Part shown: piece after piece, positions 10,582-20,890 of the stretch
How the letters are laid out: every line of letters starts with the position of its first letter
Numbering within the stretch: the stretch's first letter is position 1
Assembly: GCA_029168955.1 (NCBI GenBank)
Contig: JAPDOI010001834.1
Coordinates: forward strand, 62,001-126,000
Source: Aplectana chamaeleonis
Lineage: Eukaryota > Nematoda > Chromadorea > Rhabditida > Cosmocercidae
Direction of reading: 5' to 3'
Length of the DNA stretch: 64,000 bases
The notes under the pieces: model-generated
The model's database searches: none
What the model saw: only the letters and a program-made list of their open reading frames with translations
What the model was told of the DNA's origin: nothing
Translations under genes and position numbers: made by a program

Positions 10582-11197
10582 GGCCCGTAGTAAACCCACC
10601 ACTCAGTCAGGATCATCTGAATTGGTGATAAGACGAGCCCGAAACGATTCAGACAGGGCTCAGACGAGTCCGAAATCATATCGAGCGATAGATTGCTTTC
10701 AAGCGGTCGGTCTTGCAAAGCCTTGATGATGGGGGCATGATGATACCTTTGATTACAAGAACAACCGACCATTATTCTCTACGTGGTCGTTCACGAACCG
10801 ACCAACTCCATGCTCCGTTTCTCAATAAAAGAAATGCTGTTTGTTTCGTGGAAGCTGATATTGATAATGATACATTGATAAGCCGAAATCTCAGCCGAAT
10901 CAATTAAGTTACTCCTTTGCTCCTTAAAACAGTCTCGAGCGCACTCCTGACCTGGCACGCTGTTTCACTCTTCGCTAGCCAGGAAGTCAGTCAGATCTGA
11001 CTGAATCGATTCAGTCAGATCTGACTGAGTGATTCAGCTTAACTTGTTTGTTGCTGTCTTTCTCGTCTTTCTCTGTTTAGCCTAGGTCGCTATCCTACAA
11101 CACGTACGTCTGAAATGTGTGCGGCTCATTTGAATTCCTTTCAGAACATGGATTCAGATAGGCTGAACTGAAATTTTCGCCGGCTTTACTACGGGCC
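10582..11197. mobile_element. TIR insertion splitting a LINE fragment
   Basis: GGCCCGTAGTAAACC at the left and GGTTTACTACGGGCC-like GGCTTTACTACGGGCC at the right are inverted. The LINE reading frame stops at the right end and resumes at the left end, which fixes both boundaries. It contains a perfect 42-bp palindrome at 10987-11028. The target duplication is unclear (perhaps 3 bp). Confidence 0.65.
10987..11028. repeat. Perfect 42-bp palindrome made of two 18-bp palindromes
   Basis: TCAGTCAGATCTGACTGA occurs twice around a central ATCGAT. Each half is self-complementary and so is the whole. Confidence 0.95.
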
Positions 11198-11747
11198 CGA
11201 ATCTTCTCCTCCTACACGCCAGCGCTTCCAATTTGAATCTTGCGTTCCTAGCCCTACTGCATGGTATATTTGCATAGTTAAATCCCAAGAATCTTATCAT
11301 CAACTTGCGTGTGAAACTGTTCTGAACCTTCTCCAACGCTTTTATAGTAGCGACTTTATGAGGGCTTGATATCACAGTTCCATACTCGAGAAGGGGCCTA
11401 ATATAGATTTTGTTGGCATTCAAAAGCACCTCATTTTGAGTAGAGAGTGCCCTGAATAGACAGTACATAACCTTATTTGCTTTGGACACAGCCTTTGCAC
11501 AGTGAGCATAGAAGGTGAGATCCTTGCAAACCAGGAAGCCGAGATCCGTTATTTCCTCAACAATTTGAAGCTGCAGATCTTCTGCGGTATATATAGCTTC
11601 TGAACTGCTCTTACCAATGTGGAAAACTTTCGTTTTTTCCTTAGACAGTAACATTTTCCACTCCTTGGACCACTTTATCACCTCATTAACAGCCTCTTGC
11701 AAGCTTTCTCTATCGGCTATCGACTGAATTGGGGAAAATAAAAACAC
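11198..11747 (-). pseudogene. LINE reverse-transcriptase C-terminal fragment
   Basis: The minus frame shows KEWKMLLSKEKTKVFHIG, ITDLGFLVCKDLTFYAHC, YCLFRALSTQN, IRPLLEYGTVI and VQNSFTRKLMIR. These align with the LINE at 28800-29200 (LGFLLTSDLSFDAHC, NLFRALSTNN, RPQLEYGTVI). It starts after the catalytic FADD motif and is interrupted at its C-terminus at 11197. It is a dead fragment of a CR1/Jockey-type element, diverged from the 26-29 kb copy. Confidence 0.85.
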
Positions 11748-12734
11748 ATTATTCTATAACAGGGACTAGTTGTCCGGTTGGATCAACATGTTCATGGTTG
11801 TTGTCAACGGTGGAAAATTGGGTCAATCGAAAATAGAAGAATATTTTATGCAAAACAGTATTAGTTAGTATGCGAAGGAAAGAAAAGAGCAGCAGAAAGT
11901 AGAAAATTGCAAAAGACGTGTCCACAAAAGATTTCATTGCCACAACGGAGCTGAGAGTAATGAGGTGGGGTGAGAGTAAAGGTTTTGGTGCCCTTGTGGT
12001 GCGTTTTTCTCGGTTTCTTAGTCATTTCAGTTCTACCCGGGGGCCAAACAATCGATGTAGCGAATAATCTTGAAAGTGAAGATTATCGTGAACACTGCCT
12101 TCAAAGCAGTTCTTAGTCAGGGTGTGTTCATTCCATAATTCTGTTGTGAATAGACCTAAGTCAGGGAGTTCATGTAATGTTCACAGGGCTCCAGAAAGAA
12201 GTTGAAAAATGTAAGGGATGAAGGAAGATTTTTTCCCAAGGGAGCGTGCAATATGCCTCGGAGAGCTTCAAAAGGGGTTCGCAGAACTCCGTGAGAGCTG
12301 ACAAGGCAGCATGAGCTGTAGGAATAATGCGATAGATGTCTCGAGGAGTAAAGGGGTTTAGGAAAGAAGCTGAAATGAGCCGTAGAAAGCTGTTAAATCT
12401 CAAAAGAAGCTGCGTAAGAAACTGATAGATTGAATCCATGGAGATAGAATTGGTGTAGAGCAGGGGGGGGGGCTAGCGGCGATGCCAATCTGTAGCTGGT
12501 TACATAATGTTGCGTTGTGATCTAGTAGGTGAAAACTTTAGCGACCAGAAGTATATCGAAAGACTTCTAAAAGGAAAAATCATAGTCATTTCAGCGAGTA
12601 TGGCCCAAAGATTGAGAGTATATTATTTTTTTTTGGAGCTGAGGTACGACAATTCATCCTTCACAAAAAAAATCACCTCATTGCTAAGCCTGTAAGCCAC
12701 TTTGTTTTTTTTTCTCTGAAAGTTTTGGCCGAGA

Positions 12735-12910
12735 AATAGCCCCTCCCAGGCTTCGCAGCGGCTCCCGGTGGGCTGATTCTCGGCTATTTTGCGGGTATTT
12801 CTCGATTATTTCTCGTTTATTACGCGGCCAGTGCCCGGCCGAGACCCCTTTGTCCGCGAAATAGCCCACCAGGAGCCGCTGCGGATCCTGGGGGGGAGGC
12901 TATTTATCGT
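12735..12910. repeat. Fold-back repeat with GC-rich arms
   Basis: AATAGCCCCTCCCAGG...GCAGCGGCTCCCGGTGGGCT at the left is inverted at 12860-12910. Beyond it, 13130-13245 has degenerate GCGGCTATTTCGCGGC units. No gene supported from 12500 to 13740. Confidence 0.7.
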
Positions 12911-13756
12911 TTATGTCCTGGCAGCTGGTGCTTTTAACACAGCCACCAATCTAGAAATTATGCTGCTAACTTTTAGTGCCGGTCTTAAGCCCATTTAGAA
13001 TTATAGACAACGATACCCTCAATCATAACGAAAATACGCTCATGTAGGGGAAGCAGTAATAAGGAGTGATCAGGAAACCCGATTTCATCTTTACCTTTCC
13101 AGAGTAGGGCGCGGTTCAGCAGACCACATATTTGGCGGCCATTTCGCGGCCAGCGTTATTTAGCGATTATTCTGCGGCTATTTCGCGGCAACCATTATTT
13201 GACGGCTATTACGCGACAAGCAGGCATTTAACGGCTAATTGTCGTCAAAACTCACAGAGTTGTCTCTTGTGTAACAATACACATTTCAGAAGAGGAGAGT
13301 AGTCGCGAGTGAGCCGTCTACCACTGCGCAGTAATGATGGGTGTACGTTGAAGACGAAGCTCATCTTTTCCGGAATCGTTACAATTTGGTTTATATTCTT
13401 GTTGATTTTCATGTATATTCTCATTTTGTGCACGTTTTTAGCCTTCTCTATTTCACTTTGTGAGACCTGCATTAAATGCAGCCTTCAGGTTGCCCAGGAT
13501 AGTTTGCCCTTCATCTCATACTGTGTTGTTAGCGTTTTTTTTCAGTTTTTTATTTTGGATTATGCTCTGATTTTGAAGGAAATTGCATTGGAAGTAATTG
13601 TTTGATGAATTTTGTGTTGATTAACGTTTTGATACTGTGAGGAAATGCGTAAGTCTACTGAGCAGTTTTAGCACAGTACACACGTAGCGATCGAGGAAGC
13701 TAGCGGAAAGGCGAGCGATATGGTAAGCATTTTGAGACCCGGCTTCCTAAGAACGG

Positions 13757-13975
13757 CTTTACAGAGCCAACTGAGTCCCTGCAAAACTCAGCTTTGGTCC
13801 CTCCCAATAACTAACTTAGGAGGGACCAACCACGGCCAACTTAGTCCCTGCAAAGCTCATCTTTGGTCCCTCCCAATAACGAACTTAGGAGGGACCAACC
13901 GCGGCCAACCAAGTCCCTGCAAAACTCAACCCTGTCCCTCCCAATAGCAAACTTAGGAGAGACCAACTCCCCCCA
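13757..13975. repeat. 69-bp tandem repeat (3 copies) with internal hairpin
   Basis: AGTCCCTGCAAAACTCA starts units at 13773, 13842 and 13911. Each unit has GGTCCCTCC and GGAGGGACC as hairpin arms around AATAACTAACTTA. Confidence 0.9.
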
Positions 13976-14077
13976 CTTTGGGGGATCGTCCCCAGCTGTC
14001 GGTGGATATGGAATGAGTTTGGGTTTGGGATCGTCCTAAGAGTTTATCAGAGTAAAATTATATACAAGGAATCAATC

Positions 14078-14617
14078 ACAGAATTATGAAATTCAAACCG
14101 CAGATTCTATCCACAGTAACCCAATGGTCCCCAATGGTCTCGATAGGAGTATTGAAAACAAATCCATCCATTTATCACCATGGTGGATCGTAGGTCGGTG
14201 GAATGATATCATGCTCCCTGCAAGGGTTTCATTCCGGCACTCATAGAATAAGCTTTTGTATGACCATGCGTTTGAAACGCGACACTAAGGACCTTTGCAT
14301 CAAGTTGCTCTCTTCAAGTTGGAGGACTTGCAGGTTTCCCCTACTGCTGCATAGTGTAGCACGTTAAGTTCTTATGTCCCACTAGTTGCACCAACACGCT
14401 GCTTTTACGGAGCTTTACCACTCCAACTGTTGCTCCAGCTGCTTCAGTTTTCGCTCCAAACTCTTGCGCTTCAGTGCTGCCCAACTGTTGCTCTCGACAA
14501 CATTCACCAAACTGTCACGAAGATCATTTAAATGGGATGCAGATGTGTTGCTTTACTCTTATCGTGTCCAACGGGTTACGGTGGATGAAATCTGCGGTTT
14601 GAGTTTTATAATTCTGT
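14078..14617. mobile_element. MULE-type MITE, copy 1, 9-bp target duplication
   Basis: The terminal inverted repeats of about 50 bp begin ACAGAATTATGAAATTC and end AAATTATAATTCTGT-like, with AAACCGCAGATT inside. It is flanked by GAATCAATC on both sides (14069-14077, 14618-14626). The 9-bp duplication is typical of Mutator-like elements. It has no transposase. The 540-bp body is homologous to 46558-47118. The small open frames inside are not credible. Confidence 0.9.
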
Positions 14618-14639
14618 GAATCAATCACCTAAACGATGA

Positions 14640-14880
14640 CAACGCGAAGATGTTCTGCCCGGGCCCCGCTCCCTTTTGCTTGCATGTCCGGGCGTCGCGC
14701 CCATTATGAGTCATGGGGCTGGGGCGGGGACGTGTAGGGCGCCAGGCGCGGAGGGGGGCTCCGCCTCGCTGAGTGGTGGGTTTGGGGGCGCGGATCTCCG
14801 ACGTTCTGCGTAGTGAGATGAGGCTTTTATACCGGCTGTGCTCATGGTAAACACATCGAGACGTGATCAATCGTTTTATC
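14640..14880 (-). promoter_or_regulatory. TATA module, copy I (no donor or hairpins)
   Basis: On the minus strand GAGCACAGCC-GGTATAAAAG (TATA 14831-14824) matches the TATA surroundings of copies C and D. Downstream sequence is unrelated and GC-rich; no AG|GT lies at +61. Confidence 0.45.
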
Positions 14881-15039
14881 ATGTTTTCGCTGAGATGTTT
14901 TCACTTGTTTAGAAATTTACAAAAAAAGATTAAGCACAACCAGCTCTGGCAAACGGGGTAGCAGCAAGGGCGGTAGGTCCGCCTCTAGTCCCACCCCTCC
15001 GAAGGTTCAGCAGCAAGTCTAGAGCGGCGGGCTTGCTGC

Positions 15040-15440
15040 CGTGAAAATTCTGATTGGTCAGCTGCGGAAGTGGGCGGAGACTGGGCGGGGACAGATATCC
15101 GCCCTTGGTGCTGCGAGCGAGCGAGCTTGGAGATGTCCGCCCTTTGACCTGCAGCGCGAGAATCGACGCAAGCGCTCCACCCTCCTCGTCTGCTATTGGT
15201 CGAATTCTAATGCCGCTTTGCGCAGTCGACCTGTCGACAGCATCGATCGGTCAGAATTCAACCAGACGGCTTCAGGCCGCTTTTTTTCATTGTTTTTTTC
15301 ATTCTTCATGAATTTTTGCTGGATTTCTAACAATATGTGCCTCCCTTCATCTCCTCCGTAGTCAAGCGCTATAAAAACGTCAGGGCTACGCCATTGTGAA
15401 CACTCACGGTACTCCTCTTACGGTTTCCCGCTTTTTTGGG
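15040..15440 (+). promoter_or_regulatory. Promoter-like stretch without recognisable gene
   Basis: It has two inverted CCAAT boxes (GATTGGTC near 15054, CTATTGGTCG near 15194), GGGCGG boxes at 15072 and 15083, and CTATAAAAAC at about 15369. The combination resembles a histone- or stress-type promoter, but I find no coding sequence downstream to 16260. It could be a transposon promoter. Confidence 0.3.
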
Positions 15441-16298
15441 GTCTTTTGAATTTTTTCTTCTGTACACACTAAAGACATCAGTAGCATTTATATCGTGCAC
15501 ACGATTTACGGTTTATGATTTTCAGAAGTCTTTCTCAATAAATCCGTTTGCAACATGGAATATTTTTCAAATCCTTGAATTCGTTTTCCCAGCTTGTGAA
15601 CATTTTGAAGATATTTTGCCGCTAAAAAATTGAAATCTCACTCCTGATTTGATATTTTCTGCTCGTTGATCTCTTCATCCGGGTTTACATGAGTTTGAAA
15701 TGTTTGGTGTTGCATAAATAGGGTTTTATGGAGTGGAAATGGATCAATGCGAAAAACTGTACATAAGAAATTGGATAAGAAATGAGGGGAAATCAAACCA
15801 GTCATGTTCGCTTCGTAGATCTACTGAAAATATTTCCCACTCATCGAAATTTTCATAATCTTTTGCCAATTATTTCGGAATTTCAAAAATGTTGTGAATG
15901 TCTGAATGAGGGAATTTCAAAAATGTTGTGAATTAAAGTGTGTCTGAATTAGAGTGTCCGCACAGGCGGTCGGCGTGAGTGTCAAACGGGAGTCGAGAGG
16001 GCATTTGTGGTACATGTGAATCGACTAACACGATAATTACACGAATAAGGAGTAATATTCCCGTCAGCTGCTTGCAGCCCCTACAAGACTCTTCCAAAAA
16101 AGGCTACGTGGCGACCGTTCAACACGCACGCCGACCGCTTGGGCGGACATTATCATTCGGGTAGACCTTATATGTACTAAATGTTGTTCAATGTTAACCT
16201 CCGTTTTCGTAACTTCTGAAGTTTTGTCGTGTTACACCGCATTCCCATTTCTGTCTAAAAATTGCCGTGATTGCGAGCTTGTCGTCGACTATTTCCAG

Positions 16299-16718
16299 GT
16301 TGCTTTCCTACAGACTGATGCCGGCTGGAGAGGTGTTGGATGATGAGATCGTGGAGGATTGGCCACGTGCTGCACAAGTTCTCCGTTACTTGTGGAGCTG
16401 CAAAAAATTGGAGGTCAATTGTTACATGCAAGCCAGGCTCTCACATGAACATGATAAGTGGATTTAGGTAAGAGAGAATGTTCTAGGTAAGAAGCCAGAC
16501 AAAGTTAATTACTGCTATTCAGATCTGATGTCCGTTTGTACGTGGAAAGAGATGGAGCGCTTGTCCCAATGAAGGTGAGTTTTATCTCAGATAACTTGTC
16601 AAGTAATTGGTTTTAGACTGTTCTATGTGATGGTTATTTTTAGAAACGTGTGATCAACGATGTGGACGCGCCGCCATCTTGCCTTGTCGTCGGGGGAGTC
16701 ATCGGAATCCCGGCTTAG
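16299..16718 (+). pseudogene. Unidentified three-exon gene remnant (3-prime end)
   Basis: Joining 16299-16457, 16523-16574 and 16644-16718 gives one open frame that ends in TAG at 16716. The first exon reads LMPAGEVLDDEIVEDW and LEVNCYMQARLSHEHD, the second SDVRLYVERDGALVPMK, and the last KRVINDVDAPPSCLVVGG. The introns are 65 and 69 nt with acceptors ATTCAG and TTTTAG, and the phases agree. The first donor (GTGGAT) is poor, and the better GTAAGA 10 nt on would follow an in-frame stop. I do not recognise the protein and see no upstream exon, so it is called a remnant. Confidence 0.35.
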
Positions 16719-16790
16719 AGTCATGTCGATCGGATGTCGAGCTCAGACCATTTTGGGAACGTGAATTGTGATATTCAGTGAGCAATTTGA

Positions 16791-16970
16791 ATGTCTCAAG
16801 TTACTTACTCATAGCAGACAAGTCACATACACAATGTGATGAGTAACTTACCCGAGGGGAACTTTCACAGGGTCGCCTCGACGAATTTGCTTACCACATT
16901 GTGTATGTGACTTTCATGCTATGAGTAAGCAAAAGACGATCAAGTTACTCACTGCTTACCACAAGTAGTT
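16791..16970. repeat. Palindromic fold-back repeat
   Basis: TTACTCATAGCAGACAAGTC and CACATACACAATGTG at 16804-16850 are inverted at 16888-16932 (CACATTGTGTATGTGAC, GCTATGAGTAAGC). Confidence 0.8.
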
Positions 16971-16999
16971 TTCCCGGAATTTTCTGAGAGGTTTTTTTT

Positions 17000-18700
17000 T
17001 GATTTGCGTTTTATATGCTTTTGACTTTTGTTTTTCTTGTTCTGCCCCCGTTACTCTGCCTACGGTTCGATGAAGATGCTCTAAATTCAATTTATCTCAC
17101 TTTTATTCCAGTGTCATTCCGTAGTTTCTTATCTCTTTATCTGCTCATCATTCAGAACCCGGTTACCTCTAAACCAATCTCATGGATATTGAAACTAACT
17201 CTTTTAGACTTTGTGAACCTTGTGGTCGTCATGCATGTATTCTGTTGTAGTGTTCTGACATAGTCTATGGTCTTGATTGCGTTTGCAGCAGCACGGTTTT
17301 CTTTTCGCATCTCAAACATTACATCATCACGAAGTGCTTTCAAAAGCCTTTTGGTTACACGTTAAACTTTTTGTGTAGGTAATTCCGAGAAATAAATTTG
17401 CATTGGTTATTACTTATAGTTTCTATTATGTGTTGCTCCCGAATTCTTTAGCGGGCTCACTCACGAGCCAGCTTGTAATGGAGCGATTTTGGATTTACGG
17501 CAAATTCAAAAGGCCGCTCTAATACAACTTGGTCTTGAGTGAGACCGCTAAAAAAGAATTTTTGAGCAGTACGGGTGCTGGAGTAATAGCTTGCAAGGGC
17601 GTATTAGGGCGGATGAAGGGTGAATAAGAAAATTTGCGGTAGTAAGGGCGTAGTGTGAGGATGGAAGAGCGGCCCTAGCAAGGCCGGTCACCGCCCGTGC
17701 AAGGCTAGTCACCTGCCTTTCCACTCGGACTGAAGTGGCTGGTTTTCCCTGAAATGTACTGCTCTGAACGGGCGAAGCACGGAAGGAGGCTCCGCTCCAA
17801 ACACGCCCCTTTTCGACTATCAAGGTTGGGGCCCGAAACGTGAACCTGCCCTGCGCCCTCCTTCGTGCAGTCCCGTTTGCCAGAGAGGTTAAAGGACGAA
17901 CTACCGTAATCGCGCAGGAAATTCCTTTCAACGCGCGCATCCGCGTCGCGCCCTTCACAATACAGCGCGTTTACTCACGGCGTGGCCTTATTGACGTCTC
18001 GATACTTGCTTCCTATTGCTGTTTTCCCCGATTTCCTCATTTCTATGTGTGATTAATCGTATGTTCGTAATTCCTGTTGCCAATAGTTCGCCCCACTTCT
18101 ATTCATAAGCTAGAAATAAGTGTCCCAACGGAACCCTTCTGAAAAATGTTTTTTCAGTCCTAGCTTTTTGTTTTTTTTTTGGTCCATTCACTTGTCGCGG
18201 TCAGTTCCATTGTTTTGCATCATGTATATGACTGCCGAGTTACACTGTCCTGACTTGCGAAGTCTTTTTCAATGAAATTTCAATTTGCTCAGGCGAGAGA
18301 ATCCAGAGGCGATTTAGAGATTTTGGGATGAAGAAATGAAGATTTCGGGAGATGGCTCTAAAAAGCCTATCGATAACGTCGAGTTCGGGACAACGGTTTG
18401 CTCGACCCTGTTCTAGATTTGGACACCTTTTTCTTGACTACCGATTCGAGGAAAAAACCGAAGCAAGATGAGTTATTATGGTCTTATACGACGAGTTTTT
18501 TTTTCAGAATTCTCTGTAACTCCTCATTCTTTCGATCTACTGGCGATCCATGATATTTTTCATTTCGAAAATCGACGAAGACTCGCAAGAAAATTTTCAC
18601 ATGTCGACGATCCCTCCCAGTAAATTATCCCAATGATTTCTACGACCCCCCTCACTTTTTTGACAAGTTATCCACTCCTGCTCAAACCTGTAGCGTTCAT
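17000..18700. other. No gene seen; one dispersed repeat (17889-17995)
   Basis: 17889-17995 (TTAAAGGACGAACTACCGTA, ATCGCGCAGGAA, GCGCGTTTACTCACGG) is repeated inverted at 31610-31720. The rest is AT-rich and without coding support. Confidence 0.5.
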
Positions 18701-18709
18701 CGTCGTTAA

Positions 18710-19194
18710 AGGCCGTGTCCACGATCAGAATCGTTTTTCTGCTTTTTCGCCTATCTTGAAGACGGTCCCATGCTGATTCCAATGGTGTTTTTGGAATCGT
18801 ACAAGACCTTCTAGGAACGGAATTATAGTCCCTCAAAAACTGAACTAAGGACGCAATGTGGACGAGTTGTCCGAGGCTTGTGACTTCCGTCTCTTACAAC
18901 CGGTCTATGCGGGCTGACCTGAGTAAAGAGAGAATTCGAAAGTGAAGTAAAGAACGGGGCCAATAATCGAAAACCATCGCTCATCTCACAATCTCGCGCA
19001 TTTATTTGTTCACGTCGGTGGGCGTGGAAAGTGCATCTGGGTGTGACGAGCTGACGGGTGCCCAGCTTTGGGGCCGTAGGGGACCGTTCCGAGCTCATTT
19101 TTCTTAGCTTTTGCAACGTTAGGGTTGCGGTAGGCCCCGCAGCTGCCGATCTCCACCAAAAATTCAGACATGGCTTTTATCGTGGACACTGCCT
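18710..19194. mobile_element. TTAA MITE (piggyBac-like), best-preserved copy
   Basis: AGGCCGTGTCCACGAT opens and ATCGTGGACACTGCCT closes the 485-bp element. TTAA flanks both sides (18706-18709, 19195-19198). TTAA duplication is the signature of piggyBac-type elements. There is no transposase frame. Its length matches the 484-bp copy at 54962-55445. Confidence 0.9.
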
Positions 19195-19199
19195 TTAAA

Positions 19200-20890
19200 C
19201 GTTTTCTTCGCATGATATGGAACTTCACTGCCGAAAAACGATTTTTCAGAGGTTGATCTCAAGGGAGCTGCGACCCCCCGTGAGTTATGATGAAGGACGA
19301 TGGGCCGAAATAATGACACTCCAGGTCAGTTTCATTTTTTAAGCAATGAAGCTGTATTCCTTATAAGGATACTGTCGTAAATTTTTCTTTCTTCCATATT
19401 ACTTGCGGAATTGTTTCTTCAAAAATGATATCTGTCTGAAGAGCCTCTGTGGCGAACGCGACGCAACCGGTCATGGGATACCGGTGCTTTGTAGCTTTTT
19501 GGGGATCGTTTATGCTTGCCCGCGGCGCGGCGAAAAGTTAAGCCGCGTGGTGAGCCGCGCCGCTTGAGTAAATCGCGCCACAAGGATGTATACTCGGGCA
19601 GCGTCGAATTGGCGCGGCGACGTCGTAGCATGAGGCTAAACACAGCCTGGAGTAGCTTTGACATCATAGAAGGCCGATTGTAATGGGTGATTTTTTCTGC
19701 AAAAGGAACACCTATAATCTTTTGTATCATAACACCGCAATCAAAAGCAGATAAAGTTTTCAAAATTTTCGTTATCTAAAGAAAAATTATTTCAAAAGCA
19801 AAACGTGATTTTTTTCACAACCCAGCCTACTCTAAATAACGCCCAGAACCTCGGAAAAACTTTTATCGATAAATCAGAGGAACGAACATTGAGAATAGAT
19901 GTGAAACAAAAGCAAAAAAAGCGTATGAGCTTGATGCTGACCGCACGCGGCCGCCGCGCCGCCTAGTCTTCCCGGGCGGCGCGGCAGCACCCAGACGGCA
20001 GCCGCGTGCGGCGCTGTTGTAAGATTTCGAGAAGAAAACTCTAAACGCCTCGCGGCGGAGCGAGGCGGCGCCGTTTGATCGATTTGGCTGTATTGCATCT
20101 CGCCGCTCCGCGGCGGAAGTATAAACGGCCCCTTAGTGAAAAAAATCCTTGTGCCGCTGCTGTTAATGCGTGGTTTCTGAAGTGTTTATGTGTAGCGATA
20201 TACACGAGAAGCAGTTTCCAATTTGGCCTTTTCACATTACAACCTGTTTAGCCCATTCACGACCGGGGGAACAAGCGCTGGCTACCCTTTCGGACCGCGT
20301 TTCCCACCCGTGGACACACTTTTCAAACTCGATTTCTCTGCCACAAATACGAATTTCCAAATTTTTATTGTTCAATGTATTAACCTATCCTAGACTGGAA
20401 TACGAAGGTCGTGGTCCGTCAGCAGCTCCAATATAGCACAATGCGCAAATTTTTGTGAAAAAAAAATAGCTGACGCTCGATACAAAAAAATTGCTGCAAA
20501 AACAATTTCTTTGAGCGCGTCTAGAGTTTTTCGTTCGATTTTTTGCCGAGCTGGAGCTGCTTCCGCCCACACTCAAAAACCTATCAAATGAATCCGTCTA
20601 TTGCCGAAGTAAACTAGGTGCTATCGCACCAGGGAAGGGGCCACATGGTCATCGCACTTGGCCACGCCTATTTTTTCGTGCCCCGCGCACATATAACACC
20701 AATCTGGGGTTTCCCTTCTCTAATTTCGTTGGAGCCGCTGCGCCACGGAAATTTGTGGCCAAGTTCGATGTCCGAGTGACCACCCCTGCTGCGACGGCAC
20801 CGTTTACTACCTCGGGCCCTTGTCGAAATCTCTAGCACCCCCCTCCCCCTCCTCCCTAAAAAAATTGACACAATGTTTATCCGGTATCTT
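19200..20890. other. No gene seen; GC-rich palindrome at 19935-20015
   Basis: CCGCACGCGG is inverted at the far side as CCGCGTGCGG, and GCCGCGCCGCC pairs with GGCGGCGCGGC. The rest lacks coding support. Confidence 0.45.

Larger units (their letters stand above)
10000..12100. mobile_element. Longer TTAA-type TIR element with nested insertions
   Basis: The left end AGGCAATGTTCACGATGATT and the right end ATTATCGTGAACACTGCCT are inverted matches. The left flank is TTAA (9996-9999); the right flank reads TCAA. The interior holds minus-strand LINE fragments. I see no piggyBac transposase, so it would be non-autonomous. Confidence 0.5.

Noticed and set aside
13309..13605. 98-codon frame with hydrophobic stretches, possible membrane protein
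   Set aside because: AT-rich sequence gives chance hydrophobic codons; no splice or homology support.
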